A stretch of 45,943 bases of DNA from Pseudomonadota bacterium (GTDB lineage Bacteria; Pseudomonadota; Alphaproteobacteria; Rs-D84), in NCBI GenBank assembly GCA_023402015.1, contig JAEXCU010000014.1:1-45943 (forward strand), in the 5' to 3' direction. How positions within the stretch are numbered: position 1 is the stretch's first letter; each line of letters opens with the position of its first letter. The translations under genes were made by a program, and so were the position numbers. Positions 23,120-31,711 of the stretch are shown here, in pieces. The notes under the pieces are model-generated. The model did not search any database. It was given only the letters and a program-made list of their open reading frames with translations, and was not told the origin of the DNA.

Positions 23120-23635
23120 TTAAAAATCTGTATCATCACCACTGTCATCGGCACTGTTATCGTAATAACAATCCTGGGTCATAACAAATGTTCCGGTATT
23201 ATCTTTGTACTGGCATTCACTGACATCGTGCGACATCAGATAACATGTGGTGATATCCCCCGCATTGGATGATATTCCACACGCACCGCCCGCCACAATG
23301 GTGTATTCATTCGCCGGGCACGACATACATTCGCCGTTGTCCAATGCATAATCGCCCTTGGAACATTCTTCACCCGGAACATCCGGTCCTTCGCCATCAG
23401 GTTCACATTGACACGTTTCCATATTGAAAATGTATCCTTCTTCGCAATCTTCAACGGCACAGTCTCCGCAATAATTTTCATCATAAACGCATTGACCAAT
23501 ACATGAACCATAACTGTTATACTGGGTACAACGATAACAAACATCGCAATCCACCGTTTCCAATGCATGCGCATAAATTGGAACCGCACAGACAATAAAG
23601 GCTGTACAAAGCAACCGTACGATTAGATTCGGCAT
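23120..23635 (-). CDS. Exported Cys-rich protein
   Basis: 171 residues with a signal peptide to about residue 25 (AHA). About 24 Cys in repeated C-x2-C/C-x4-C units in the first half (CDVCYRCTQYNSYGSC, CGDCAVEDCEEG), then an acidic linker, then the family ending TTCYLMSHD...DNTGTFVMTQDCYYDN. The tail is Asp-rich. No leader-RNA copy is visible upstream and the promoter is not clear. Function unknown; disulfide-rich surface protein likely. Confidence 0.78.
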   Translation of the reverse strand: MPNLIVRLLCTAFIVCAVPIYAHALETVDCDVCYRCTQYNSYGSCIGQCVYDENYCGDCAVEDCEEGYIFNMETCQCEPDGEGPDVPGEECSKGDYALDNGECMSCPANEYTIVAGGACGISSNAGDITTCYLMSHDVSECQYKDNTGTFVMTQDCYYDNSADDSGDDTDF

Positions 23636-23775
23636 AAAATAAAGAGTAAAAAATGCAGAAAACCAAGACCGGATTTATGAAAATAATCACTGAAACAAAC
23701 GTAGGTTTAAATTCGGCAATGAAACACGCCTGTATGCGTTATATTATACACAATTTGCGCCCACATTTCAATGAT

Positions 23776-23806
23776 AAAAAGGGGCCTTTGGGGCCCCTTT
23801 TATTTT
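23776..23806 (-). terminator. Terminator of the ABC exporter gene
   Basis: Stem GGGGCC/GGCCCC inside an A/T-flanked palindrome (23776-23802), followed on the minus strand by T5. Confidence 0.8.
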
Positions 23807-25587
23807 TCTGGCAAAAATCCACCGGCCTGCATTTTCCATAAACGGGAATATTCACCCCGCCGGCGCAGCAATTGGGTATGCGATCCCTGCTCTATAATCT
23901 GGCCATGATTTATTACAACAATTCTGTTCATATCGCGCAGCGTGGACAGACGATGCGCAATCGCAATTGTTGTGCGACCGGACGATAATTTTTCAAATGA
24001 TTGTTGAATCGCAACCTCGGTTTCACTGTCCAGGGCCGATGTCGCTTCGTCCAGAATCAAAATCGGTGCATTTTTCAAAAACGCACGCGCGATTGCGACG
24101 CGTTGGCGCTGGCCACCGGACAGTTTTATTCCGCGGTCGCCAACCATGGAATCGTATTTTTTATCCGTTGCCATTATAAATTTATCGGCCGCCGCCTGGC
24201 GCGCAGCACGTTTAATTTCCGCATCCGTCGCATCAGATTTTCCATAACCAATATTTTCGCGCAAAGTGCGATTAAACATTGTTGGTTCCTGGGGGATGAA
24301 TGCGATGTTTTCACGCAACGAATCCTGGGACACATCGCGTATATTTTGGCCGTCAATTAAGATTTCACCACGCGTTGGTTCATAAAACCGCATTAATAAA
24401 TTTACCAATGTGGTTTTACCGGCACCCGATGGTCCGACAAAGCCAACCTTTTCGCCGGGTTGAATTGTTAAATTCAAACCGCGCAGAACCCAGTTCTTTT
24501 TATACTTAAACCAGACATTTTTAAATTCAATTTTACCGTGCGATACCACCAATTGCGATGCATTTGGTACATCTACAACATCAATTGGGACAACCAATTC
24601 ATCATAAGATTTTTTCGCACTGCCCATTTTATCAACAATGTTTGGAATTAAATCCACAATTGCACCAATGGCGCCCATAACGGTAAAATAAACAGACGTT
24701 GTGAACACGATTTCTGAAACCTGCATTTCACCGCGCACGAACAACCACACGCACAAAAACAACGTCAAACCATACATAATATCCCAAACAAAACTGGGAA
24801 CTGCCCAAAACATACGCTGCATAAACGAAGAATGAATTGCATCGCGAATGCGCTTTTGACGTGGTTCGTGCAAATATTTGCGTTCCTGGCGCGCGCCGGC
24901 AAATAATTTCACAATGGAAAAATTGGACAAACTGTCAATTAATTTTCCATTCAGGGTGGACGTAGATTCACTGGCCTGTTTGGATGCGCGATGCATTGGC
25001 CGCATCAGTGCCAAACTGTACACCAGGCGAAACAAGAACACGCCGCCCAGCAAAATTGCCACGTATTTGTTTACCCCCAACACCAACCCAACATTCAACA
25101 GCATCATTAACAACAAACCGCCCACGCGCATGCAATCAATGACCAGGACGAATCCTTCGGATACATAGTTAATTTGGGAATTTATTTTACCTGCCATTCG
25201 TCCGGTCCAAAAAGACATTGATTGATTTTGGACGTATTCGGTTAAAACCTCGGATATGCGGTTATTAATTTTTGGCCGCCAATGTGATGCAAAAATATCG
25301 CGTAATGTCATTCCCAATGTAAATGACATTTCCAGCCCGGCAATAAGTATTACGGTTGGCAATGCATAGGAAATAAATTCCGCCATGCCGTTTACCGGAT
25401 GTTCAAACAACGCGATAAACCAACGCTGGGTCAATGGGAACCACATGTTCCCAGACAACACCCACAACATTGCAATGGCCCATGGGATTAATAATCCCCA
25501 ATGGCCGCGTGCGGCATATTTTGTATAAAATTTCCACAAAGATTTCGGCAACGCCGTTATTGTTTCTTGTTTAATTTCTGTCGTCAT
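23800..25587 (-). CDS. ABC-type exporter, fused permease and ATPase
   Basis: 595 residues from ATG at 25587, preceded by AGGGGA. Six membrane helices in residues 30-310, then the ATPase with Walker A GPSGAGKTT, signature LSGGQRQRVA, Walker B ILILDEATSALD and the switch His in AHRLST. It belongs to the MsbA/MDR-like homodimer type. Substrate is not evident from sequence; lipid or drug export are both possible. Upstream lies a 200-bp repeat-rich region. Confidence 0.9.
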   Translation of the reverse strand: MTTEIKQETITALPKSLWKFYTKYAARGHWGLLIPWAIAMLWVLSGNMWFPLTQRWFIALFEHPVNGMAEFISYALPTVILIAGLEMSFTLGMTLRDIFASHWRPKINNRISEVLTEYVQNQSMSFWTGRMAGKINSQINYVSEGFVLVIDCMRVGGLLLMMLLNVGLVLGVNKYVAILLGGVFLFRLVYSLALMRPMHRASKQASESTSTLNGKLIDSLSNFSIVKLFAGARQERKYLHEPRQKRIRDAIHSSFMQRMFWAVPSFVWDIMYGLTLFLCVWLFVRGEMQVSEIVFTTSVYFTVMGAIGAIVDLIPNIVDKMGSAKKSYDELVVPIDVVDVPNASQLVVSHGKIEFKNVWFKYKKNWVLRGLNLTIQPGEKVGFVGPSGAGKTTLVNLLMRFYEPTRGEILIDGQNIRDVSQDSLRENIAFIPQEPTMFNRTLRENIGYGKSDATDAEIKRAARQAAADKFIMATDKKYDSMVGDRGIKLSGGQRQRVAIARAFLKNAPILILDEATSALDSETEVAIQQSFEKLSSGRTTIAIAHRLSTLRDMNRIVVINHGQIIEQGSHTQLLRRRGEYSRLWKMQAGGFLPEK

Positions 25588-25607
25588 TTCTGTTCCCCTG
25601 CCAAACG

Positions 25608-25798
25608 AAACGGTCGGTTGGATTAGGCATTTTTTCACCATGAAGATTCCCGGATTTCTGCGTTTTTATCATTGCGATTTTATACCTGTTTCAACCGACC
25701 GTTTGGATTAGGCATAAAATCCGAACAAAACAAACCCGAAATCGGGGCAAAAAAATTTATAAAAAACGCCATTTAAAACGGTGGTTTGTATTAGGCAT
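25608..25798. repeat. Threefold (G)ATTAGGCAT repeats with a 13-bp inverted repeat
   Basis: GATTAGGCAT at 25621-25630 and 25706-25715 and TATTAGGCAT at 25789-25798, about 84 bp apart, each preceded by an AAACGG or CCGTTT core. AAACGGTCGGTTG (25608-25620) and its exact complement (25692-25704) form an inverted repeat. Related pieces occur at 3150-3161 and 3239-3253. The gene-free interval 25588-25865 holds nothing else visible. Confidence 0.5.
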
Positions 25799-25865
25799 AA
25801 TTTCACGTTTGGAATGGTTATCATTATAATCATGCCGCCGCGCGGGCGCAAGGGGAAATCGCAGA

Positions 25866-27644
25866 TTATTTTGCAACAATGTCGTGAAATATTTCGGCCG
25901 GAATTGTGCCACCGGTAATCTTGGACGACATGGGGGTATAATCATCGTTTCCCATCCAAACACCAATTACCAATTCGCCATTTGCACCAACAAACCACGC
26001 ATCGCGGTTTTCATTACTGGTTCCGGTTTTTCCACCCAAAACGCCGGGTGCGGCTGCGCGACGGCCCGTGCCGCCAGGTTTAATCACGTCTGATAATAAT
26101 TCTGTCATATATGCGACTGTTTGCGGTTGCAGTACCTGCAACGGGTCCGACGGATTGCGTTCATACAAAACGCGCCCGGCGGGGTCTGTGATTTTTGTAA
26201 TGGAATACGGCCGCACAGATTGCCCATTATTCCAAATAACCGCGTAAATCGTGGTCAGGTCCATTAACGACATTTCCGATGCCCCCAACACAGACGAATA
26301 TTCACGACGCAGTTTCGTTCCCACCCCCAGGCGCCCCGCCATGTTTAAAATGGAATCAATGCCATATGTTTCGGTCAGTTTTAACGGCACAGAATTCACA
26401 CTTTTGGCAAATGCGGTCGCCAATGTGATATCACCATAATACCGTTCGTTATAGTTTTTGGGATTGTAATCGCCGATTGCAAACGGTGAATCATTAACAA
26501 AACTGGCCGGTGTCATGCCATTTTCCAATGCAACCAGATAAACAACCGGCTTAAACGCACTGCCGGGTTGGCGCATGGCCAGTGCACGGTTAAACTGGCT
26601 GGCCTGGTAATTGGCGCCGCCAACCATTGCGCGCACCGCACCACCGGGATTCATTGCAACAACTGCGCCCTGGTAATCACCAACGCGGGCGGGAAGAACG
26701 TCGGCAATATGTGCCTGTAAATCCGTGTCCATTGTGGTGTAAACCAATAAATCAGAATCCAAAACGCCAATGCGTGAATGAACCTCTTCCAGGACAAAAT
26801 CTGTCCAGTACCGGTGAATGTTAGTATCAGGCCGTGGTGTCGCGGGCGCCAAATTCTGCGCCGCAACGCGGGCCTGGTTAATTGTGATGTATCCCTGGCG
26901 CACCATTTCGGTTAACACAACGCGTGCACGGGCGATATTTTTTTTCGGATTTTTCAGGGGACTGTACGTCGTTGGCGCCTTTAACATTGCGGCGATTTGC
27001 GCCGCCTGGGCAATTGTCATGTTATTGGCAGATGTCTGAAACAATGTTCGCGACGCCGCATCAATTCCGCGCATGCCACCAACCAATGAAACACGATTCA
27101 TGTACAGGTCCAATACCTGGTTTTTATCATAACGATTTTCCAACCAATATGACAGTATCAGTTCCTGAACCTTGCGCGATAATTTTTTATCGCGGGATAA
27201 AAATATGTTTTTTGCGGTTTGCTGGGTAATGGATGAACCGCCGGCCGCAATGCGCCCATGAATCAGGTTGGAAAACATCGCGCGCGTAATACCGCGCATA
27301 TCAATCGGGCCGTGGGCGAAAAAGCGTTTATCTTCTATGGCGACAATGGCCTGCCATACATATGGGGGCAACGTTTGGGTTGAAACAGGCGTGCCCATTA
27401 TGCGGTTTGCACTGCGTATTTCTGTGCCATTGCGGTCCAAAAATATTATTGCCGCCGGTCGCGTTTCATGCAATATCGCGTCCAACGACGGCATTTGCAA
27501 AAATACAACCAACACATAAACGCCCAGCGCTGCAATTGCCAGCATGAACAGATTTAATATCCACACCAACACGCGTTTTTTCCACGATGGCTTTGGTTTT
27601 TCCTGTAAAATTTCCGGTTCGCGACGTGGCAAATAAACCTCCAC
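25866..27644 (-). CDS. Class A penicillin-binding protein (PBP1A-like)
   Basis: Up to 592 residues (GTG at 27644); a TTG at 27632 with GGAGG 5 bases before it is a better placed start (588 residues). It makes and cross-links peptidoglycan. One membrane helix at about 25-50. The glycosyltransferase domain has EDKRFFAHG (catalytic Glu 104) and GGSSITQQ (135-142). The transpeptidase domain has SAFK (Ser 362), SVN (415-417) and KTGT (539-542). Somewhat shorter than E. coli PBP1a because domain inserts are absent. Divergent from the barrel gene at 27734. Confidence 0.95.
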   Translation of the reverse strand: MEVYLPRREPEILQEKPKPSWKKRVLVWILNLFMLAIAALGVYVLVVFLQMPSLDAILHETRPAAIIFLDRNGTEIRSANRIMGTPVSTQTLPPYVWQAIVAIEDKRFFAHGPIDMRGITRAMFSNLIHGRIAAGGSSITQQTAKNIFLSRDKKLSRKVQELILSYWLENRYDKNQVLDLYMNRVSLVGGMRGIDAASRTLFQTSANNMTIAQAAQIAAMLKAPTTYSPLKNPKKNIARARVVLTEMVRQGYITINQARVAAQNLAPATPRPDTNIHRYWTDFVLEEVHSRIGVLDSDLLVYTTMDTDLQAHIADVLPARVGDYQGAVVAMNPGGAVRAMVGGANYQASQFNRALAMRQPGSAFKPVVYLVALENGMTPASFVNDSPFAIGDYNPKNYNERYYGDITLATAFAKSVNSVPLKLTETYGIDSILNMAGRLGVGTKLRREYSSVLGASEMSLMDLTTIYAVIWNNGQSVRPYSITKITDPAGRVLYERNPSDPLQVLQPQTVAYMTELLSDVIKPGGTGRRAAAPGVLGGKTGTSNENRDAWFVGANGELVIGVWMGNDDYTPMSSKITGGTIPAEIFHDIVAK

Positions 27645-27693
27645 AATTATATGTGTGAATTATATCATAAACACCTTGCCTTGGGGCAATTTT

Positions 27694-27705
27694 TATAATT
27701 ATAAT
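27694..27705 (+). promoter_or_regulatory. Promoter -10 region of the 27734 barrel gene
   Basis: Two adjacent TATAAT boxes (27694-27699 and 27700-27705). TTGCCT at 27677-27682 gives a 17-bp spacer to the second. Confidence 0.45.
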
Positions 27706-27733
27706 CGTATTAAATATAAAAAGGAAAGGATAT

Positions 27734-28369
27734 ATGAAAAAAATTGCATTTATTTTGTCGTTAATGATTGTAATGCCGGCAATGGCAGACGATTGGAATG
27801 ATGATTACGCGTACGCGGATACATCTGTAAAAACAACCGCGCGCGATAATTATGTTGGAATTCGCCTGCATAAAAATGAACATATCGCATATAAATACGA
27901 TTTAAAACATGGCCAGGATATAACAACCAAAGATGATAATTTTGGTTTTGGCGTTATGGTTGGCAATCGCCTGACCGACCATGTAAAGATTGAATTTGAA
28001 ACATCATACACGGGCACCAGTTTTAAAAAATATAATGTTAATTATGACTATGACATTTGGGCGAATATGCTGAATGTATATTTGTTTAATGAATTTGGCA
28101 ACGCGGTTGCACCATATGCCGGCGTTGGAATGGGATTGACCGGTATATGGGCGCACGCGAACCATACATCTGATTCAGAATGCGCCGTATCGTACCAGGC
28201 AATGATTGGTGTGAACTTTGCCCTGAATGACAGAATTGATTTAAACCTGGGGGTGAAATATCAAAACTATGGCACGGTGGAACATAAAAATTCCAACGGC
28301 AATTTTGCCACGACCAAGATTGACGCCACAGAATTTTATCTGGGCGCGGCATATAAATTCGGCCTGTAA
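27734..28369 (+). CDS. Outer-membrane beta-barrel protein (OmpA/OmpW-like)
   Basis: 211 residues. Signal peptide cleaved near AMA (residue 18). About eight amphipathic strands (FGFGVMVGNRL, VKIEFETSYTG, MLNVYLFNEFG, PYAGVGMGLTG, TEFYLGAAYKFGL) with the PYAGVGxG pattern common to small barrel surface proteins. AAGGAAAGG precedes the ATG. Probably a small eight-strand barrel. Confidence 0.82.
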   Translation: MKKIAFILSLMIVMPAMADDWNDDYAYADTSVKTTARDNYVGIRLHKNEHIAYKYDLKHGQDITTKDDNFGFGVMVGNRLTDHVKIEFETSYTGTSFKKYNVNYDYDIWANMLNVYLFNEFGNAVAPYAGVGMGLTGIWAHANHTSDSECAVSYQAMIGVNFALNDRIDLNLGVKYQNYGTVEHKNSNGNFATTKIDATEFYLGAAYKFGL

Positions 28370-28398
28370 AAAATCCCCCGGTTGGGGGATTTTTATTT
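28368..28398. terminator. Bidirectional terminator
   Basis: Stem AATCCCCC/GGGGGATT flanked by A and T tracts. Ends both the barrel gene and the convergent HTH gene. Confidence 0.85.
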
Positions 28399-28674
28399 TG
28401 GCATTGCGTACATTAAATTTTCACTGCGGATAAAATGCATTGCGCGGGTATATTCATGCTGGATATTACGGGCGCGCAGCATTAAATACCCCATACTGAT
28501 TATCATTTGCATCATTTCGCGCGGAATATCCGCGGTTCCTTTTTCGTATGCTGACAGTTCTTTTTCAGATATATGCAACGCGTTCGCAACATCCGCCGTT
28601 GCAAAAAACAAACGTCGGCGCGATGCAATCATTGCCATACGCAGACCGGGACTGGATATATAGTTTTCTTTCAT
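28393..28674 (-). CDS. Small HTH (Xre-like) regulator under leader RNA copy 3
   Basis: 93 residues from ATG at 28674, preceded by AGAGGAA. A helix-turn-helix of the Cro/C1 type is visible in ADVANALHISEKELSAYEKGTADIP. The C-terminal third is helical and may dimerise. It is the only gene behind leader RNA copy 3, so it is probably regulated at the RNA level. Targets unknown. Confidence 0.75.
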   Translation of the reverse strand: MKENYISSPGLRMAMIASRRRLFFATADVANALHISEKELSAYEKGTADIPREMMQMIISMGYLMLRARNIQHEYTRAMHFIRSENLMYAMPK

Positions 28675-28692
28675 GTTTTTTTCCTCTCTGTT

Positions 28693-28863
28693 TTTTAATA
28701 AAAACACCGCCGTGATTAAGGGCGGTTGGAGGCTAGAAACTATTCGTCATAGTGCTGCTTATTTAAATATATCACAGCCCTCCAACCGGGTTGGAGTTTA
28801 TTTTTGTGTCTTTAATGACAAACGAAGAGGCTTCTAGACCCCGCACTGGTAATCAACCAATGC
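28693..28863 (-). ncRNA. Structured leader RNA, copy 3
   Basis: Minus strand, from a promoter at 28870-28898. P1 GCATTGGT/ACCAGTGC, directly followed by GGGGTCTAGAAGCC; a short variable hairpin; segment A CTCCAA (28791-28796); segment B GGTTGGAGG (28779-28787); P3 GCTG/CAGC; P4 ACTAT/ATAGT; segment C CCTCCAACC (28724-28732); terminator ACCGCC/GGCGGT then GTTTTT (28701-28726). B and C changed together relative to copies 1 and 2 (GGTCAGGAGG/CCTCCTGACC). No close primary-sequence match outside A, B and C. Confidence 0.7.
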
Positions 28864-28869
28864 ACACAA

Positions 28870-28898
28870 ATTATACAATGAATATTTACACAATTCAA
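28870..28898 (-). promoter_or_regulatory. Promoter of leader RNA copy 3
   Basis: Minus strand: TTGAAT (28893-28898), 17-bp spacer, TATAAT (28870-28875). Confidence 0.6.
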
Positions 28899-28933
28899 TA
28901 ATAAACATGGCGCGTCTTTGCATTGCAAAGACG

Positions 28934-29103
28934 GCTGGATTGCCACGGCACTGACGTGCCTCGCAATGACAGGGAAGAACACTCATAAACATCTTGGTCA
29001 TTGCGAGGGAGTGTGAACGACTGCGGCAATCCAGTCAATTCATGAACCCTGCCACTTTACATATAGATTGCCACGGCACTAACGTGCCTCGCAATGACAA
29101 GGG
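28934..29103. repeat. Cluster of GCAATCCAG/TGTCATTGCGAG palindromic repeats
   Basis: Three copies: 28934-28973, 28995-29036 (inverted) and 29065-29103. The first and third agree over most of their length (ATTGCCACGGCACT, then CGTGCCTCGCAATGACA). The same repeat type lies inside the element at 2355-2518. The gene-free interval 28899-29165 holds only these and the heptamer repeat. Confidence 0.6.
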
Positions 29104-29110
29104 TTGAAGT

Positions 29111-29140
29111 CGTATTACGTATTACCTATCACGTATCACG
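29111..29140. repeat. Heptamer tandem repeat (YACGTAT)n
   Basis: TACGTAT, TACCTAT, CACGTAT and CACG in tandem, flanked by GAAGTCGTAT and GAAAAAA as in the copy at 3539-3556. Lies just after the ligA stop codon. Confidence 0.55.
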
Positions 29141-29165
29141 AAAAAAAACGTCATTGGGCGGTTTT

Positions 29166-31172
29166 TTATTCTGCGGCGTTTATTGCGCGGACGAAATCAT
29201 CTTCGTTCCAAATGGCAACGCCCAATTGCTGGGCCTTGGCCAGTTTTGATCCCGCGTCCGCGCCGGCCAAAACAATGTCGGTTTTGGCGGAAACACTGCC
29301 CGATACTGTGGCGCCCATGCGTTCCAAAATTTCCCGGGCCGCGTCGCGTGTGTAATTGGGCAATGTGCCGGTTAATACAACCTTTTTCCCAACAAATGGC
29401 CCCGACGCCACGGGCGCAACAATTTCGGCATCGCGAATGCGAACCTGGGCCAATAAATCATTTAAAACCCGCTGGGTATGTTCATCGTCAAAGAACGACA
29501 CAATTTCATCGGCCATTACATCGCCAACACCGTCAATTTGCTTTAACTGTGCGGTTGTTGCGTTGCGCAACGCGTCCAAATTTCCAAATCCCCGCGCCAG
29601 GATTTTTGCCGTGGCCTCGCCCACTTCGGGTATGCCAATCGCGTACAGAAACCGATGCAAATCAATGTCGCGCGCATTTTCAATTGCCGCGCTCAAATTC
29701 GCCACAGATTTTTCACCAAACCCGTCCAGTTTTTTTATATCATCCCCAAATCGTGGTATTAATGTAAATATGTCCGCCGCCGTTTCAATCCAACCGCGCG
29801 ATATAAATAATTCCAATTGCTTGGTCCCCAGGCCGTCTATGTCAAAACCCTTGCGCGAAACAAAGTGTTCCAGTTCGCCAATTCTTTGCGCCGGGCACCC
29901 CAATGTGTTCACGCATCGGCGGGCGACCATGCCGGCTTCGCGTACAACGGCGCCACCACAAACCGGGCACGTATCGGGGAATTCAAACGCAGACGTATCG
30001 GGGGACGTTTCTGCAACGCCAACAATTTGCGGAATGACGTCGCCCGCACGTTGAACAATAACTTTGTCCCCGACACGAACATTCAGGCGCGCAATTTCAT
30101 CTGCGTTATGCAACGTCGCACGCGAAACCAATACACCACCAATATTTATCGGTTCCAATTCCGCAACGGGCGTTAATACCCCGGTACGTCCAACCTGGAC
30201 CGTGATGCCACGCAGCGTGGTTATCGCGCGCGCCGCGGGGAATTTATATGCAACCTCCCACCGGGGGCTGTTGGCGCGGGCACCCATTTTTTCTTGTAAA
30301 TCAACGTTATTAACCTTGATAACCAAACCGTCAATATCAAACGGAATGTCCGGACGCATTAACATGATTTCATTATACACACGTTGAATTTCATCCAATG
30401 TGCGTGCATGATGCGCCCATGGACGTGTTGTTTTAAATCCCCACGACTGTAATTTATCAAAATATTCGCTTTGTGTTTGCCATGTGCGATTGGATAATTC
30501 GCCATATGTGTATGCGAATGCAGACAACCGACGCGATGCCGTAATTTCTGGGTTTAATTGACGCAGTGAACCCGCCGCCGCATTTCGCGGATTGGCAAAT
30601 TGTTTGTCGCCCTGCTCGGCCGCGGTTGCATTCAGTGCCAAGAAATCCGCACGCGACATGTATACTTCACCGCGGACCTCTATCACATCGGGGAAATCCC
30701 CAGACAATTTTTGTGGGATATCCGCAATTGTTTTTAAATTTTCGGTTATGTCTTCGCCGGCAACACCACTGCCCCGGGTCAGGCCGCGGACCAATTGCCC
30801 GTTTTCATACCGCGCGGAATAAGAAACACCGTCAACCTTTAATTCAATGAATAAATCAGGGTCAGATAATTTATTAAACCAATCTGCAACATCCGATTCT
30901 GAAAATACGTCGGATATAGACAACATTGGGACAACATGCTGAAACGATTTAAACTTTTCAGACACAGCCGCACCAACATGTGTTGACGCACCGTCGCGGG
31001 CCAATTCAGGATATTCCGATTCTATTTCCAATGCGCGTTTTTTCACCGCATCGTATGTTGCGTCATCCACAATCGGCGCATCATTTTGATGATACGCGAT
31101 ATCCCATTCTTTTAATTTTTTCAGCAAATCCGCATGTTCGGATAATACAAATAAATCAGGTTTTTTACTCAT
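29166..31172 (-). CDS. ligA: NAD-dependent DNA ligase
   Basis: 668 residues, full length. It seals nicks in replication and repair. The nucleotidyl-acceptor Lys is in ELKVDG (Lys 112). Then come the OB-fold, a four-Cys zinc finger (CPVCGG ... CVNTLGC), helix-hairpin-helix repeats, and a C-terminal BRCT domain (GKKVVLTGTLPNYTRD). Start at 31172 is supported by a TATAAT box 6 bp upstream (31179-31184) with TTGTAA 17 bp further; leaderless. Confidence 0.97.
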   Translation of the reverse strand: MSKKPDLFVLSEHADLLKKLKEWDIAYHQNDAPIVDDATYDAVKKRALEIESEYPELARDGASTHVGAAVSEKFKSFQHVVPMLSISDVFSESDVADWFNKLSDPDLFIELKVDGVSYSARYENGQLVRGLTRGSGVAGEDITENLKTIADIPQKLSGDFPDVIEVRGEVYMSRADFLALNATAAEQGDKQFANPRNAAAGSLRQLNPEITASRRLSAFAYTYGELSNRTWQTQSEYFDKLQSWGFKTTRPWAHHARTLDEIQRVYNEIMLMRPDIPFDIDGLVIKVNNVDLQEKMGARANSPRWEVAYKFPAARAITTLRGITVQVGRTGVLTPVAELEPINIGGVLVSRATLHNADEIARLNVRVGDKVIVQRAGDVIPQIVGVAETSPDTSAFEFPDTCPVCGGAVVREAGMVARRCVNTLGCPAQRIGELEHFVSRKGFDIDGLGTKQLELFISRGWIETAADIFTLIPRFGDDIKKLDGFGEKSVANLSAAIENARDIDLHRFLYAIGIPEVGEATAKILARGFGNLDALRNATTAQLKQIDGVGDVMADEIVSFFDDEHTQRVLNDLLAQVRIRDAEIVAPVASGPFVGKKVVLTGTLPNYTRDAAREILERMGATVSGSVSAKTDIVLAGADAGSKLAKAQQLGVAIWNEDDFVRAINAAE

Positions 31173-31233
31173 GCCCCGATTATAAAAAAATCGTAAATTT
31201 ATTACAATGGAAATATCAACCTAACATATAACC

Positions 31234-31252
31234 CCCGCCGAAATTCGGCGGG
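31234..31252. terminator. Hairpin after the HTH gene
   Basis: Stem CCCGCCGAA/TTCGGCGGG without a clear U-tract on the minus strand. Possible weak terminator between the HTH gene and the ligA promoter. Confidence 0.45.
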
Positions 31253-31258
31253 ATGGGT

Positions 31259-31495
31259 TTATTTTTGGCGGGGAAAATATTTTTCAAATTCAGACCATGA
31301 CGTATTCGTCGCGTTCATAATTTTCATCAGCGATCCCACCGACATCCAATATTCTTGGCCGGCCGCGCCGCGACGTTTGCTTTTGTTTAATGCGGTGATA
31401 TCCATCCCACTTAACTGCGCCAATTTTGAACAAGAAATGTTGTGCGCAGATGCCAAATTATCAATCGCACTCCAAAACATAGCATGGGTTATCAT
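31259..31495 (-). CDS. Small HTH protein, repressor-type N-terminal domain
   Basis: 78 residues from ATG at 31495, set by GAGGGAG upstream. Helix-turn-helix with the pattern SCSKLAQLSGMDITALNKSKR, as in the DNA-binding half of S24-type phage repressors, but no peptidase half follows. It is a paralogue of the protein at 37674 (shared W-x-A-x-D, LxGxDxTAxNxSKR, GQ, W-x-S). Targets unknown. Confidence 0.7.
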   Translation of the reverse strand: MITHAMFWSAIDNLASAHNISCSKLAQLSGMDITALNKSKRRGAAGQEYWMSVGSLMKIMNATNTSWSEFEKYFPRQK

Positions 31496-31630
31496 AATAA
31501 AACTCCCTCGTTGTTTATTTAAAGCCGTTTCAAAGCATGCGATTCTAATTATGATTGAATTCACAATCTAAATCAATTGTTTTTTATTAAAAAATGCAAA
31601 TTTTTGTGAATTAATTGTAAAAATAATATA

Positions 31631-31690
31631 AAATCCCGCCGTTTGGGAACCGGTAAAAATTAAAATTTCGGGTCCGATTCAGCGGGATTT
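31631..31690. other. 60-bp palindrome after fabI
   Basis: AAATCCCGC (31631-31639) and GCGGGATTT (31682-31690) enclose a second imperfect stem. On the minus strand the outer stem is followed by TTATATTATTTTT, so it may serve as the fabI terminator. Confidence 0.45.
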
Positions 31691-31711
31691 AAAATCAAAA
31701 CGATAATTTAT

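Noticed and set aside
23653..23841. 62-codon ORF on the plus strand
   Set aside because: It runs into the terminator of the ABC exporter gene, and has no ribosome site or recognisable features.
28934..29103. CRISPR array
   Set aside because: Repeats are few, palindromic, in both orientations and unevenly spaced; no cas genes are present in the window.
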